From Rhodothermales bacterium (GTDB lineage: Bacteria > Bacteroidota > Rhodothermia > Rhodothermales > UBA10348), in NCBI GenBank assembly GCA_028284865.1, contig JANQQV010000008.1:124001-188000 (forward strand): a stretch of DNA of 64,000 bases, in the 5' to 3' direction. Both the position numbers and the translations under genes were made by a program. This document shows positions 1 to 9,301 of the stretch, piece by piece; position 1 is the stretch's first letter, and every line of letters begins with the position of its first letter. The notes under the pieces were generated by a model that did no database searches, was not told the DNA's origin, and saw only the letters and a list, made by a program, of their open reading frames with translations.

Positions 1-1017
1 CGGATGCAGCGGCATCAGACCCGTATCTGGCGAATAGGCTCGCACGCCTTTTGTCTCCACTTCGATGTTTCCGATGACGGAAACGCCTTCCATCTCGTCG
101 ATTTTCGGGACATCCTCCTCGCGAACCGTGAAGAGCAGCTCGTAATCCTCCCCTCCAAAAAGGGCGTAGGCGTCAATGTCATCCAGGAATTGATCGGCTA
201 CCGCACGGGTCTCCGGATCGAACGGTACGGCAGGAATGCGCACCGTGGCTCCCACACCCGATCGCCGACCGATGTGGTGCACTTCGGAGGCGACTCCGTC
301 TGAAACATCGATCATCGACGTAGGCCGAACGCCTGCTTCCTTCAGGGCCTGGATCACATCCAGTCGTGCGTTGGGTCGCAGTTGACGCTGGATCACGTAC
401 TGGAAGGCTTCCAGATCCGGCTCATAGGACTCGCCCAGGTTTTCTAGCTGCTCGCGCTGATCCAGGAGCACTTTCAGGCCGGCATACGCCCCGCCGACGT
501 CCCCACTCAGGCACAGGAAATCGCCAACGTTGGCGCCGCGGCGAAAGACTACATCCTTCTCATCCACTTCGCCGATCACGGTGATCGAGAGATAGAGCGC
601 GTGAGCCGTCGACGTATCGCCGCCGACCAATTCCATTCCGTACGCTTTACAGGCCTCCGCCACTCCGTCATACAATCCGTCCATCATCTCGACGGAGAAG
701 TTGCGCGGAAGCCCCGCTGAGACCGTGGCATACAGCGGTTTTGCATTCATGGCCACGACGTCACTCACGTTGACTGCGATGGACTTCCAGCCCAGGAACG
801 AGGTCGGAATGAACGTGCGATCAAAGTGCACCCCTTCGATGAGCACGTCCGTCGTCACAACGTGCAGCTTGCCATCGCCAGCGCGATAGACGGCAGCGTC
901 GTCTCCAATCCCTTCAATCAGGTTTTCGGAACGAGGAATATCTGCCAGGCGCTCCTTCATCCGGTCGATCAGACCGAATTCTCCAAGGGATGCGATGGGA
1001 GTGAATGACTGACTCAT
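1..1017 (-). CDS. thiL: Thiamine-monophosphate kinase ThiL, C-terminus cut by window edge
   Basis: ThiL phosphorylates thiamine monophosphate to thiamine pyrophosphate, the last step of cofactor synthesis in the cytoplasm. Reading leftward from the ATG at 1017, 339 residues are visible without a stop, so nearly the whole protein is present and only the end is missing. The N-terminus carries the family start LGEFGLIDRM, followed by GIGDDAAV (Mg-ATP binding in the AIR synthase/ThiL fold), VSDVVAMNA and GGDTSTA; near the window edge GGEDYELLFTV is the classic ThiL C-terminal signature. It is the last visible gene of a leftward run, 71 bases downstream of anmK. Identity is secure; the true C-terminus is not visible. 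Confidence 0.95.
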   Translation of the reverse strand, partial: MSQSFTPIASLGEFGLIDRMKERLADIPRSENLIEGIGDDAAVYRAGDGKLHVVTTDVLIEGVHFDRTFIPTSFLGWKSIAVNVSDVVAMNAKPLYATVSAGLPRNFSVEMMDGLYDGVAEACKAYGMELVGGDTSTAHALYLSITVIGEVDEKDVVFRRGANVGDFLCLSGDVGGAYAGLKVLLDQREQLENLGESYEPDLEAFQYVIQRQLRPNARLDVIQALKEAGVRPTSMIDVSDGVASEVHHIGRRSGVGATVRIPAVPFDPETRAVADQFLDDIDAYALFGGEDYELLFTVREEDVPKIDEMEGVSVIGNIEVETKGVRAYSPDTGLMPLHP

Positions 1018-1088
1018 GACAGGGGTGTGAGGTTGGTGCGGACGGGCGAACCCAGTGTTTAAGGACCGGGATCAGCAAGTTGGAACGC

Positions 1089-2255
1089 TCAGCTGGCACT
1101 CGTTGTCCCGGCTCTGAAGATCTTTCCGGAAAATGCACGGCCCGAGGCTCCTGTCACGCTCGGCATCCCGGTGGGCACACCGTTGAGGGCTTCATGCGCG
1201 AGAATCGCGAAACAGACCGCCTCCTTGGCGTCCGGATCAAAACCGGTAGCCAGTAGCGACTCGACATGGATCGGCGCCAACCGTTCCTTCAAACCCTGCA
1301 TGATGGCCTGATTGTGAACGCCGCCGCCGGAGACCCACATGCGTTCCGGCTGGCCGGGAATGAATCGATCCACGGCATCGGCCACACTGCGCGCTGTGAG
1401 TGCCGCGGCGGTTGCCAGTCTGGAAGCCGTGTCCAGATGCTCGGTCAGCCCTAGAAGTCGATCGACGTAGTCGCTTCCGAACAACTCTCGACCCGTGGAC
1501 TTGGGCGGCTGCAGGCCGAAGTAGGGCTCAGTCATCAAGGTGTCCAGCACAGACTCGTCAACCGTTCCATCGAGAGCGACAAGGCCGCCTTCGTCGTGAG
1601 ATCGGGATAGCAATCGTTGGGCGAGCGCGTCTACCAGCATGTTCGCTGGCCCGGTATCGAAGGCCAGCACATCATCGGGCTGAGCACCCGGCGGCAAGCT
1701 CGTCACGTTGGCGATTCCCCCGAGATTCAACAGCAGCCGATGCTCGGAATCGTCAGTGAACAACGCCCAATCCATGTAGGGCACCAAGGGCGCTCCCTGC
1801 CCACCCAACGACACGTCTGCCTGCCGGAAGTCAGCGACTACGGTGGTGTCGAGCAAGGATGCAAGCAGCGCCGGGTCTCCAATCTGGAGCGTGACCCTTT
1901 GGTCGGGATCATGAAAGACTGTTTGACCGTGATTCCCCACGGCGTCAACCTCATCCATGGTTCGGCCGGACGCTCGCACGACGTCCTGAATGACCTCGGC
2001 GTAGATGGATGCCAGTTCCTGGTGAAGGATCTCTGTTTCGCCTATTCGCGAAGTGGCTGGCCCCTTGGCAGTATCAGCCAGATCCAACAATCGGGAGCGT
2101 GTATCAGCAGGCCAGGAACGATCATCGGCATGAAGGACATCGAGCTTCAGCGACCGTCCCGATCCTTGAATGTGCACCAGCACCACGTCGATTCCGTCGA
2201 GGCTGGTCCCCGACATGCAGCCCACAACCAGGCGTGATTCTCCAGTCGAGATCAC
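1089..2255 (-). CDS. anmK: Anhydro-N-acetylmuramic acid kinase AnmK
   Basis: AnmK cleaves the 1,6-anhydro ring of anhydro-MurNAc and phosphorylates it to MurNAc-6-phosphate during peptidoglycan recycling in the cytoplasm. The 388-residue protein has the normal family length. Residues 12-23 (GCMSGTSLDGID) are the family signature and phosphate-binding loop, and DTGPANMLVDA and WVSGGGVHN further on are sugar-kinase/ASKHA-fold motifs. The ATG overlaps the stop of the upstream TPR gene by four bases (ATGA), so the two are probably translationally coupled. Confidence 0.95.
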   Translation of the reverse strand: MISTGESRLVVGCMSGTSLDGIDVVLVHIQGSGRSLKLDVLHADDRSWPADTRSRLLDLADTAKGPATSRIGETEILHQELASIYAEVIQDVVRASGRTMDEVDAVGNHGQTVFHDPDQRVTLQIGDPALLASLLDTTVVADFRQADVSLGGQGAPLVPYMDWALFTDDSEHRLLLNLGGIANVTSLPPGAQPDDVLAFDTGPANMLVDALAQRLLSRSHDEGGLVALDGTVDESVLDTLMTEPYFGLQPPKSTGRELFGSDYVDRLLGLTEHLDTASRLATAAALTARSVADAVDRFIPGQPERMWVSGGGVHNQAIMQGLKERLAPIHVESLLATGFDPDAKEAVCFAILAHEALNGVPTGMPSVTGASGRAFSGKIFRAGTTSAS

Positions 2256-2881
2256 CCCGCTTTCTCCTTCATTTCTGCGGAGCGCTGCAAGAATTCGTCT
2301 TTCCGATCAGGATGCTGGACCGCCAGCTTCTCATAGACCGTCGCTGCTTCTTCGAAGTAGCTCTGGTTGGCGTAGATGCGAGCCAACGTTTCGGACACCA
2401 CGTCCTCGATGTCCGACTCTAGATCATCGGGCGAGACCATGGGAATGTCCGGATCGGGCACGATGGAGGCCGTTTCCAGTTCGTTGATAAGTCGATCCAG
2501 GTCCTGGAACTCCGGAGCAGCTGATTCGGACGGAGCGTGCGTCGGGGCCGCGGCAGGAGCCGTGGCCACGGGACGCGGCAGCACCGGATGATCAGCCGGA
2601 AGCGCCTCAATCGGGACCGGGTTGCCGAATCGATTCCGGATCAGTGCATTCCGCAATCCCTCTTCGATGATCCGAACACCTGGGCCGTGGAATGCCGCCT
2701 GCTTCCACATGGTGAGCGCCCCGCTCCAGTCACCGTCCGCCTCAAGAATGCGGGCAAGCAGGACGCGGGCAGAGAGATGAGATGGCACCTTGTGCAGGAT
2801 ATTCTGCAGCACGGTCCGAGCCGGGTCTGTGCGACCCTCCTCGATCATCGTAGCAGCTTGGCGAATATCTGGCAGCGACAT
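2252..2881 (-). CDS. TPR-repeat protein of the miaB-lptE-anmK run
   Basis: The 209-residue protein has no signal peptide. Residues 1-70 and 165-205 look like tetratricopeptide helices: SARVLLARILEADGDWSGAL near the start and ARIYANQSYFEEAATVYEKL near the end. They are joined by a low-complexity Ala/Pro linker and an acidic stretch (about residues 95-160). The two halves would form a small protein-protein interaction scaffold. No catalytic motif is visible. It lies between an LptE-like lipoprotein gene and anmK, which suggests a part in envelope biogenesis, but the partner is unknown. The start has GGAG just upstream. Confidence 0.75.
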   Translation of the reverse strand: MSLPDIRQAATMIEEGRTDPARTVLQNILHKVPSHLSARVLLARILEADGDWSGALTMWKQAAFHGPGVRIIEEGLRNALIRNRFGNPVPIEALPADHPVLPRPVATAPAAAPTHAPSESAAPEFQDLDRLINELETASIVPDPDIPMVSPDDLESDIEDVVSETLARIYANQSYFEEAATVYEKLAVQHPDRKDEFLQRSAEMKEKAG

Positions 2882-2957
2882 GGCTCCGGATTGAAAGACG
2901 GAATGACCTGCACGGGACTTGCTTCACCAGCTGTCCCGCGAACTCGAACAAGATACG

Positions 2958-3578
2958 TTACCAGTTGGACGTCGCCGCAGTGAAGACGTCATCGGCAATC
3001 TTCTCCAGGGCAGCAAAGGCAGCCGTCTCCTCCTGGGCCGGGTCAAACGGATCATATTCCTCGAATGCCGAGAACGTGCGTCCGACCAGCTCGACATCAT
3101 TCACCTGATCCTGATAGGTGACCTGCGCGGTGATCGTGACCCGATTTCGCGTGGCCTGCTCCTGGCCAGACACCGAGGTCGGTTGATTCACATAACGGGA
3201 GATGATCACCTGAAGCAGCGCATCGGCATTCGCCTCGTTCGTCTCCAGGTTCAACCGGGTTTGGCGAACGAATCGGTCTACCATCAGTCGGGTCAACTCA
3301 TCATCCATCCCAGCGACCGTAGAAACCGTGTTGTCCTCAGCCAGAGGCACCGCAATCGTTGACAGATGCTCGGGAATGGTTGCTCCGGTGAAACTGTAGT
3401 AGGCGCAACCGGCGATTGCCACGGATACCACGAAAACGAACAGCGCAGCCCGGATGCGGCTCACCATGGCCGGCAAGCAGACTTCGCCCGTTCCGGTCGA
3501 AGAGACATCGCAATCCTGCGAAGGTGCCTTTTGAGCTTGGTCTGTTGATGGATGTGAGGGGCGCTTATCAGGCGTCAT
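2958..3578 (-). CDS. LptE-like outer-membrane lipoprotein (LPS assembly)
   Basis: LptE family lipoproteins plug the LptD barrel and help insert lipopolysaccharide into the outer membrane. The protein has a hydrophobic signal followed by a lipobox ending AIAGC, then YYSFTGATIPEHLSTIAVP, which matches the Bacteroidota LptE pattern (Y-S-F-T-G followed by a short beta strand). The remainder is about 140 residues of alternating beta/alpha sequence. The start is uncertain. The ATG at 3578 has GGAGG well placed upstream and overlaps the end of the sigma-54 gene, but it leaves about 37 residues before the signal. An internal ATG at 3467 would give a normal signal peptide but has no ribosome site. Confidence 0.8.
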   Translation of the reverse strand: MTPDKRPSHPSTDQAQKAPSQDCDVSSTGTGEVCLPAMVSRIRAALFVFVVSVAIAGCAYYSFTGATIPEHLSTIAVPLAEDNTVSTVAGMDDELTRLMVDRFVRQTRLNLETNEANADALLQVIISRYVNQPTSVSGQEQATRNRVTITAQVTYQDQVNDVELVGRTFSAFEEYDPFDPAQEETAAFAALEKIADDVFTAATSNW

Positions 3579-4854
3579 CACCGGCCTCCTCGATATCCTT
3601 CAGTTTGCGATAGAGCGTGCGCTCACTGATTCCCAACGCCTCAGCCGTCTGGCGGCGATTGTTGTTGAATCGCTCGAGCGCCGTCAGGATCAGGTGCCGT
3701 TCCGCATCTTCCAGCGTTGGCAATTCTTCTTCGGCAACCGGTTCGTCCTCTTCGATGAACGAAGACACATCCTCTGGTTCACCGTCAAACTCGAATGGCG
3801 CATCCTCTATGAACGTCTCCTGGGAAGACGAATAAGCGTCCCGCCGCGGCTCGTCGTCATGCATGACCAACAGTCGGCCGGGATCTTGAACCGGGGCACC
3901 TCCTCGCGCGGCATTCACCAGGACAGCGATCTGATCCTTCAGGTCCTTGACCTCACCTCGGAGTTCGAGCAGCGCCCGGTAGATCAGCTCCCGTTCCTTC
4001 GCTCCCGTTCCATCGTCGTCTTTTGTCGCTCCGCCGGCAAGGGGCACCAGCCCCATTCCACCACCGGGCGAACTCACGCCGCGCAGGTACGGGCGAAGAT
4101 CCTCTGCCGAAATTGATACACCACGCAAGAGAACGACCGTTTGCTCGGCCACGTTGCGCAGCTCGCGAATGTTGCCAGGCCAGCGATACCGAAGCAGCAG
4201 TTCTTTTGCTGACAGGTCCAGATCGGGCGCCGACGAATTGTAGCGCTGCCCGAAGCGGTGCTGGAAATGCTCGAAAATCGGCAAGATGTCCTCGCGACGC
4301 TCCCGCAACGGGGGGACGTGCAGGATGACCGTTGACAAACGGTAGTACAGGTCCTCGCGGAAACGGCCGGCTTCGACTTCGACGGCCAGGTCCTTGTTGG
4401 TGGCCGCAATCACGCGAACGTCTGTGCGCAGCGTGTTCGTGGATCCGACACGGCTGAATTCACCCGTTTCAAGGACACGAAGCAGGCGTACTTGGGCAGT
4501 CAGCGGCATTTCGCCGATCTCGTCCAGAAAAATGCTTCCCCCGTCAGCCTCTTCGAAATAGCCATTCCGGCGCTCGACGGCCCCGGTGTAGGCGCCTTTC
4601 TCAGCCCCGAACAATTCGGACTCGATCAGACCCTCGGGAATGGCACCGCAATTCATGATGAGCATGGGCTTGTGCCGACGCTGTGACAACTCATGAATAG
4701 CCTGCGCGAAGAGCTCCTTACCAACACCACTTTCCCCCTGAACGAGGACAGTGATTTCAGTCGATGCTACCTGGCGAACACGATCCAATGCCTGACGGAT
4801 GCCGCCCGAATGGCCGACAATTCCGAAACGCTCCTGCATCGCTTGTCTGTCCAT
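3568..4854 (-). CDS. Sigma-54-dependent activator, AAA+ plus Fis-type HTH, no receiver domain
   Basis: This is an enhancer-binding protein that would remodel sigma-54 RNA polymerase with ATP. The AAA+ module starts almost at the N-terminus: Walker A GESGVGKE at residues 40-47, the sigma-54 contact loop GAYTGA at 87-92, Walker B SIFLDE at 107-112, and the arginine-finger region FREDLYYRL. The C-terminus carries a Fis-type helix-turn-helix ([18 protein letters not shown]). Between them lies an unusual acidic linker of about 130 residues rich in Asp/Glu/Ser. There is no receiver, GAF or PAS domain, so the protein is either constitutively active or controlled by a partner. The order miaB, this regulator, lptE is conserved in Bacteroidota as I know it. 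Confidence 0.92.
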   Translation of the reverse strand: MDRQAMQERFGIVGHSGGIRQALDRVRQVASTEITVLVQGESGVGKELFAQAIHELSQRRHKPMLIMNCGAIPEGLIESELFGAEKGAYTGAVERRNGYFEEADGGSIFLDEIGEMPLTAQVRLLRVLETGEFSRVGSTNTLRTDVRVIAATNKDLAVEVEAGRFREDLYYRLSTVILHVPPLRERREDILPIFEHFQHRFGQRYNSSAPDLDLSAKELLLRYRWPGNIRELRNVAEQTVVLLRGVSISAEDLRPYLRGVSSPGGGMGLVPLAGGATKDDDGTGAKERELIYRALLELRGEVKDLKDQIAVLVNAARGGAPVQDPGRLLVMHDDEPRRDAYSSSQETFIEDAPFEFDGEPEDVSSFIEEDEPVAEEELPTLEDAERHLILTALERFNNNRRQTAEALGISERTLYRKLKDIEEAGDDA

Positions 4855-4863
4855 GCTGTTCTC

Positions 4864-6288
4864 CTATGCGCGTCCGAGGGGTTCTGCAATCAGCGTAGCA
4901 GACGTACAATCGGTCACTTTCACGCGGACATACTCACCTTTCTCGAAATCCATCCGATCGAATACCGCCATCTTGTTGGAATCCGTTCGTCCGGACATTT
5001 GCTCTTCGCTGCGACGGCTGGTGCCCTCGACGAGTACAACGTGCTCGTTGCCGATTTCGGCCCGATTGCTCTCCAGCGAAATACCAGATTGCAACTGGAT
5101 GATTTCGGTCAGGCGACGCTTCTTGACCTCTTCGGGGACATTGTCCTCATACTTGCGGGCCGCATACGTGTCGGGCCGTTCCGAGTACATGAACATGTAG
5201 GCGTGGTCATAGCGAACCAGCTCCATGAGCGAAAGCGTGTCCTTGTGCTCTTCCTCGGTCTCATCGCAGAATCCGGCGATGATGTCCGTGCTGAGGGAAA
5301 TGCCCGGGACAATCTGCTTGGCGCGCTCGACCAGATCGAGATACTGCTCCCGGCTGTACGTACGGCGCATGCGCTGGAGCATGTCCGTGTTGCCGTGCTG
5401 GACGGGGAGGTGAATGTAGTTGCATACGTTGTCTCGCTCGGCGTGAACGTGCAACAGGGCCTCCGAGCAGTCCTTCGGATGCGAAGTCGAGTAGCGGATC
5501 CGCAAGTCAGGCGAAATCAGCGAAATGCGATACAGAAGCTCGGCGAAGTCAACGGTCGACCCATTCTGACCGTCGCGGTAGGAGTTCACGTTTTGACCCA
5601 GTACAGTGACTTCCTTGTAGCCCGATTCGACCAGGGTCTTGCATTCGTCAAGGATGCTGGCCACCGGTCGCGAGCGCTCACGACCGCGCGTGAACGGCAC
5701 GACGCAGAAGGAGCACATGTTGTCGCATCCACGCATGATGGAAACGAATGCCGATACGCCGTTGGTGTCGTAGCGCACCGGCTGGATATCCTGATACGTC
5801 TCCTCTTTGGACAGCTGCACGTTGACTGCCGCCTGACCTGTGTCCGTGGCTTCGTTCAGCAGATTCGGGAGATCGCGATACGCGTCAGGACCAACGACCA
5901 GGTCAACCAGCTTTTCCTGATCCAGCAGCTTTTCACGCAGGCGTTCAGCCATGCATCCGAGGACGCCCAGCTTCAGGTCCGGATTGTACTTCGTCTTCTG
6001 CGCGCGAAGCTCACCCAATCGACGGCGCACTTTCTGTTCGGCGTTTTCGCGAATGGCGCAGGTGTTGATGAGCACGACATCGGCCGCGTCGGCGTCGTGC
6101 GTCAGGCCATATCCATTCTCGCGCAGCACGGCGGCGACGATTTCGGAATCGGATACGTTCATCTGACAGCCGTACGTCTCCAGATAGACCTGTTGTTTAC
6201 CGTCACTGGTCACAGAGACCTGCTTCGGGGCATCCAGATCTTCAAGGATGGGGATGTCGACCAGAGAGTCGGAGGATTGCGGCTGCAC
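4864..6288 (-). CDS. miaB: tRNA-2-methylthio-N6-dimethylallyladenosine synthase MiaB
   Basis: MiaB is a radical-SAM methylthiotransferase that adds the 2-methylthio group to i6A37 of tRNAs reading UNN codons. With the GTG start chosen here the protein has 474 residues. Cysteines 41, 77 and 112 ([23 protein letters not shown]) bind the auxiliary 4Fe-4S cluster, and 188, 192 and 195 (CDNMCSFC) bind the radical-SAM cluster; a TRAM domain ends the protein. The open frame extends to an ATG at 6414, but that would add 42 residues rich in Pro without similarity to the family, whereas the GTG at 6288 has AGGA five bases upstream. It heads the leftward operon; the sigma-54 activator follows after nine bases. 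Confidence 0.95.
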   Translation of the reverse strand: MQPQSSDSLVDIPILEDLDAPKQVSVTSDGKQQVYLETYGCQMNVSDSEIVAAVLRENGYGLTHDADAADVVLINTCAIRENAEQKVRRRLGELRAQKTKYNPDLKLGVLGCMAERLREKLLDQEKLVDLVVGPDAYRDLPNLLNEATDTGQAAVNVQLSKEETYQDIQPVRYDTNGVSAFVSIMRGCDNMCSFCVVPFTRGRERSRPVASILDECKTLVESGYKEVTVLGQNVNSYRDGQNGSTVDFAELLYRISLISPDLRIRYSTSHPKDCSEALLHVHAERDNVCNYIHLPVQHGNTDMLQRMRRTYSREQYLDLVERAKQIVPGISLSTDIIAGFCDETEEEHKDTLSLMELVRYDHAYMFMYSERPDTYAARKYEDNVPEEVKKRRLTEIIQLQSGISLESNRAEIGNEHVVLVEGTSRRSEEQMSGRTDSNKMAVFDRMDFEKGEYVRVKVTDCTSATLIAEPLGRA

Positions 6289-6586
6289 GGGCGTCCTGGG
6301 TGAGGCGTTCGGGATGAAATGTGTTCGCGCTGCGATGGGACAACCTGCCAAATTCGGCGAAAAAGGAGGTTGGAGCGGAGGTACAACCCACCTTGAGAGG
6401 CCAGGTTCGCACATTGCCTCAGAAATCCCGCCAAAATGTCAGCAGTATCCCGCCTGGCTTCCGGATCGATTGGAGTCGGATCGGGCGAACCGTGGCTCAC
6501 GCAGCATCGTATATTCGCCCGTCTCTTTTAGCGGCTTGTTGCAGCCCTCTGCAGCCGCAGCATTTGTACATCGAGTCCGTTCTACC

Positions 6587-7333
6587 ATGGCTGGCCACAA
6601 TAAATGGTCGAAGATCAAGCGGCAGAAAGCCGTAACTGACGCCCGACGCTCCAAGGTCTGGGCACGCATCACACGTGACATCATGGTCGCCGCCCGAGAA
6701 AACGGTGGCGATCCGAACATGAACGCCCGACTCGCCCTATGCCTCGAAAAGGCCAAAGGCGCGAACATGCCGAAGGACAACATCGTACGCGCCATCAAGC
6801 GTGGAACGGGCGAAATCCAGGGAGCGGACTACGAAGAGATCACCTACGAAGGCTATGGCCCTCACGGCATCGCCATCTTCGTCGAGACTCTGACGGACAA
6901 CAACAACCGAACGGTGGCCGATGTGCGTCACCTGTTCGGAAAACATGGTGCAGGTCTTGGTCAGTCCGGATCTGTCGCCTTCCAGTTTGATCGGAAGGGT
7001 GTGTTCGAAATCCCGGCCGAAGGAATTGACGAAGACGAACTGTTCCTGTTGGCAGCTGATGCGGGCGCGGAAGACGTGTCTCGTGAAGGAGATGACTTTG
7101 AGGTCACCACTCCGGTTGAGGCATTCGGCGCTGTGCAGGCGGCCCTGGAAGAAGCCGGCATTAAAGTCGAAGAAGCCAGCCTCCAACGCATCGCCACCAC
7201 GACGACGGCCTTGGGCCCGGAAGAGGCAAAATCTGTAATGAAGCTGATCGACCTGCTTGAAGAGCTGCAGGATGTTCAGGCCGTTTACTCGACGCTTGAG
7301 ATGGACGACGCAACGATTGCAGCGGTGTCCTGA
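6587..7333 (+). CDS. yebC: YebC/PmpR-family protein (TACO1-like)
   Basis: YebC-family proteins are conserved cytoplasmic factors. Recent work on the family places some members at the ribosome, helping translation of difficult sequences, while older work describes them as transcription regulators. The 248-residue protein begins MAGHNKWSKIKRQKAV, the family hallmark, and continues with NMNARLALCLEKAKGANMPKDN (three domains, normal length). The reading frame is open further upstream, but the hallmark start fixes the ATG at 6587. The gene is divergent from miaB across about 300 bases and is followed 29 bases later by ruvC, an arrangement common in bacteria. Confidence 0.95.
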   Translation: MAGHNKWSKIKRQKAVTDARRSKVWARITRDIMVAARENGGDPNMNARLALCLEKAKGANMPKDNIVRAIKRGTGEIQGADYEEITYEGYGPHGIAIFVETLTDNNNRTVADVRHLFGKHGAGLGQSGSVAFQFDRKGVFEIPAEGIDEDELFLLAADAGAEDVSREGDDFEVTTPVEAFGAVQAALEEAGIKVEEASLQRIATTTTALGPEEAKSVMKLIDLLEELQDVQAVYSTLEMDDATIAAVS

Positions 7334-7362
7334 CCTATACCTTCGACGTTTTTTCCACTCCC

Positions 7363-7923
7363 ATGATCATCCTCGGCATCGACCCCGGCTCGAACATCAC
7401 CGGCTTCGGCGTGGTGATGACGGGTGATGATGGCGAGCGTTTGCTGGAGAGCGGCGTGATTCGGGTTGGACAGCCGGACAAGGCTTCGGGAGTTGCGCCT
7501 GAGCACGTGCTGCGACTCAAAAACATCCACGAGGCCGTCACTGAACTCATCGATGAGTTCAAACCCGATCTGTGTGCCGTCGAGATGCCGGTCTACGGGA
7601 AGAATCCGCAGTCCATGCTGAAGTTGGGACGCGCCCAGGCTGCAGCCATGCTCGCTGCGCTGAATCGTCAGATTCCCGTCACGGAATACACGCCCAAGGA
7701 GATCAAGAAAGCCGTTACCGGCAACGGGAATGCGTCCAAGGAGCAGGTCCGATTCATGGTCGAAACGATGCTCGAAATGCGCCAAGGCATGAGCATCACG
7801 CTGGACGCCTCGGATGCGTTGGCCGTCGCACTGTGCCATGTCCACCGGGGAGCGACCCGCTCTACGGCGACCTACAAGAACTGGGAAGCCTTCGCCCGGG
7901 CCAATCCGGGGCGAGTGAAGTAG
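7363..7923 (+). CDS. ruvC: Holliday junction resolvase RuvC
   Basis: RuvC is the endonuclease that cuts Holliday junctions after RuvAB branch migration. The 186-residue protein has the RNase-H fold signature GIDPGS with catalytic Asp7, Glu74 in AVEMPVYG, and the pair Asp148 and Asp151 in LDASDALAVALCH, so all four metal-binding acids are present. The C-terminus is slightly longer than the E. coli protein and ends with a basic tail. It lies 29 bases downstream of yebC, and the two probably share a transcript. Confidence 0.97.
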   Translation: MIILGIDPGSNITGFGVVMTGDDGERLLESGVIRVGQPDKASGVAPEHVLRLKNIHEAVTELIDEFKPDLCAVEMPVYGKNPQSMLKLGRAQAAAMLAALNRQIPVTEYTPKEIKKAVTGNGNASKEQVRFMVETMLEMRQGMSITLDASDALAVALCHVHRGATRSTATYKNWEAFARANPGRVK

Positions 7924-7989
7924 GTCCGCGTCACGGCAGTTTTCCACACGGGTTTCGGGGTGGGCGTTCTCCGGTTATACTTGTCCGTT

Positions 7990-8006
7990 GGCCTTCCGGG
8001 AAGGCC
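7990..8006. repeat. Perfect inverted repeat upstream of the MIP channel gene
   Basis: GGCCTTCC, one central base, then GGAAGGCC. It lies 67 bases after the ruvC stop and 29 bases before the channel start. It could be a weak terminator stem for ruvC (no T-run follows) or an operator for the channel gene. Confidence 0.6.
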
Positions 8007-8035
8007 GATCCACCCACTCACAAGGAGACCCGCAC

Positions 8036-8668
8036 ATGAACAAGCTCATCACTGAATTCATTGGCACGTTTTTCCTCGTTCTGACGATCGGATTGGTCGT
8101 CGGAAGTGGAACCGAGTTCGCTGCCCTTGCCATCGGAACCGTCCTGATGGTGATGGTCTATGCAGGAGGCCATATCTCTGGAGCCCATTACAATCCGGCT
8201 GCCACGCTCGGCATCATGATGCGTGGCAAGATTGACAACGGCGAGGCCATCAAGTACATGGTCGTACAGATCGTGGGCGCGCTGGTCGCCGCTTTCGTTT
8301 CCATGCACCTGCTTGGCGGCGATACATTCTCTCCCGCACCCGGAGCGGGTCATTCAGCCATGCACGCGCTGATCGCTGAATTCCTGTTCACTTTCGCACT
8401 CGTGTTGGTGATCCTGAACGTGGCTACGGCAGAAGCCACAGAAGGCAACTCATACTTCGGTCTGGCCATTGGATTCACCGTGATGGCCGGAGCCTATGCA
8501 GTGGGCGGCATCTCGGGTGCTGCGTTCAATCCGGCTGTAGCCATCGGAGCCATCGTGGTTGACGCGACCATGGGTGGCGGCTCGTTCGGCGACATCTGGA
8601 TCTATCTGGTCGGACCGTTTGCGGGTGGCGCCGTTGCTGCCATCGTATTCAAGATGCAGAACGGCTGA
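8036..8668 (+). CDS. MIP-family (aquaporin/glycerol facilitator) channel
   Basis: This is an inner-membrane channel for water or small neutral solutes. The 210-residue protein has six predicted membrane helices and the two NPA half-helices (HYNPAAT, residues 53-55, and AFNPAVA, residues 165-167). The Arg that normally follows the second NPA in the selectivity filter is replaced by Val, so the pore is probably wider or less selective against ions than a classical aquaporin; this is inference. The ATG at 8036 has AAGGAG nine bases upstream. It is monocistronic: an inverted repeat precedes it and a strong terminator follows. Confidence 0.93.
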   Translation: MNKLITEFIGTFFLVLTIGLVVGSGTEFAALAIGTVLMVMVYAGGHISGAHYNPAATLGIMMRGKIDNGEAIKYMVVQIVGALVAAFVSMHLLGGDTFSPAPGAGHSAMHALIAEFLFTFALVLVILNVATAEATEGNSYFGLAIGFTVMAGAYAVGGISGAAFNPAVAIGAIVVDATMGGGSFGDIWIYLVGPFAGGAVAAIVFKMQNG

Positions 8669-8713
8669 TCCGATCGGCGGGCTTCGCTTCAAGAGGCATG
8701 TCGACTGAAAAGC

Positions 8714-8757
8714 AAAGGGCGGAGCGGGCAATCAGTGATTGCCCGCTCCGCCCTTTT
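8714..8757. terminator. Bidirectional intrinsic terminator between convergent genes
   Basis: A perfect stem of about 20 bp (arms 8714-8733 and 8737-8756, starting AAAGGGCGGAGC on the left) closes a three-base AGT loop. It has T-runs on both strands (TTTTT after the right arm, A-run before the left arm). It would end the MIP channel transcript rightward and the DUF4290-like transcript leftward. Confidence 0.95.
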
Positions 8758-8775
8758 TCGTTCGGGTCTGTCAGC

Positions 8776-9069
8776 TCAGTTGCGGTCTTTCTTGTTGTAC
8801 CCGCGCTCGGCGTCGCGAAGACGCACGATGTTGGCCGTCTCCTCGCGATCAACGCCACCGTGGCTCATGTGGAAGATGAGGTGGGCGATCTGCTTGTCCT
8901 TGTTGGGAGCCTGATTCCACTCGGGATGGGCCTGCTCGATGATGGAGATCAGGATGCGGATATACGGGTAGCGCTCAGCTTCCGTCTCCATTTTGCCAAC
9001 GGATTCGGCCAGCAGATCTGCGTTTCGCCCTACAGAGCGGTCGACAATCTTCGTTTCGTACTTGATCAC
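8776..9069 (-). CDS. DUF4290-like small conserved protein
   Basis: A 97-residue soluble protein without signal or membrane segment. The pattern GRN followed by paired hydrophobic/charged helices (DLLAESVGKMETEAERYPYI, then a Pro-Glu-Trp turn and a second helix with KDKQIAHLIFHMSHG) resembles the Bacteroidota family DUF4290, but it is about half that family's usual length. The function of the family is unknown. It is transcribed toward the MIP channel gene and shares its terminator; a short inverted repeat lies just upstream of its start. Confidence 0.65.
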   Translation of the reverse strand: MIKYETKIVDRSVGRNADLLAESVGKMETEAERYPYIRILISIIEQAHPEWNQAPNKDKQIAHLIFHMSHGGVDREETANIVRLRDAERGYNKKDRN

Positions 9070-9095
9070 GTCTCGGGATGTGCTGTGTGATACAG

Positions 9096-9115
9096 GCGCT
9101 GATTCCGATCAGCGC
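9096..9115. repeat. Inverted repeat in the 5' region of the DUF4290-like gene
   Basis: Perfect 8-bp arms GCGCTGAT and ATCAGCGC separated by TCCG, centred 36 bases upstream of the leftward start at 9069. It is either an operator or a hairpin in the leader RNA; no regulator can be assigned. Confidence 0.6.
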
Positions 9116-9301
9116 GTGGGGTGATGGGACGCAGAAAATAGGGTCATTCAAGTGGTCAACCAAGCCTGAATTCAGAGAACTCACGACCGTCGCATCATCC
9201 GCCAACCTCCGCAAAGCGCCCGAATTTCGTAATCTGAGGGTGTGAACCCGCCATCCATCACTCCGTTGAACCGGCCGGTCCGCACCCCTCAACAACGTTG
9301 A

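Noticed and set aside
4693-6303. A 536-residue open frame on the + strand
   Set aside because: It is antisense to miaB, whose cysteine motifs and radical-SAM pattern are unambiguous. The frame is a by-product of codon bias in GC-rich DNA.
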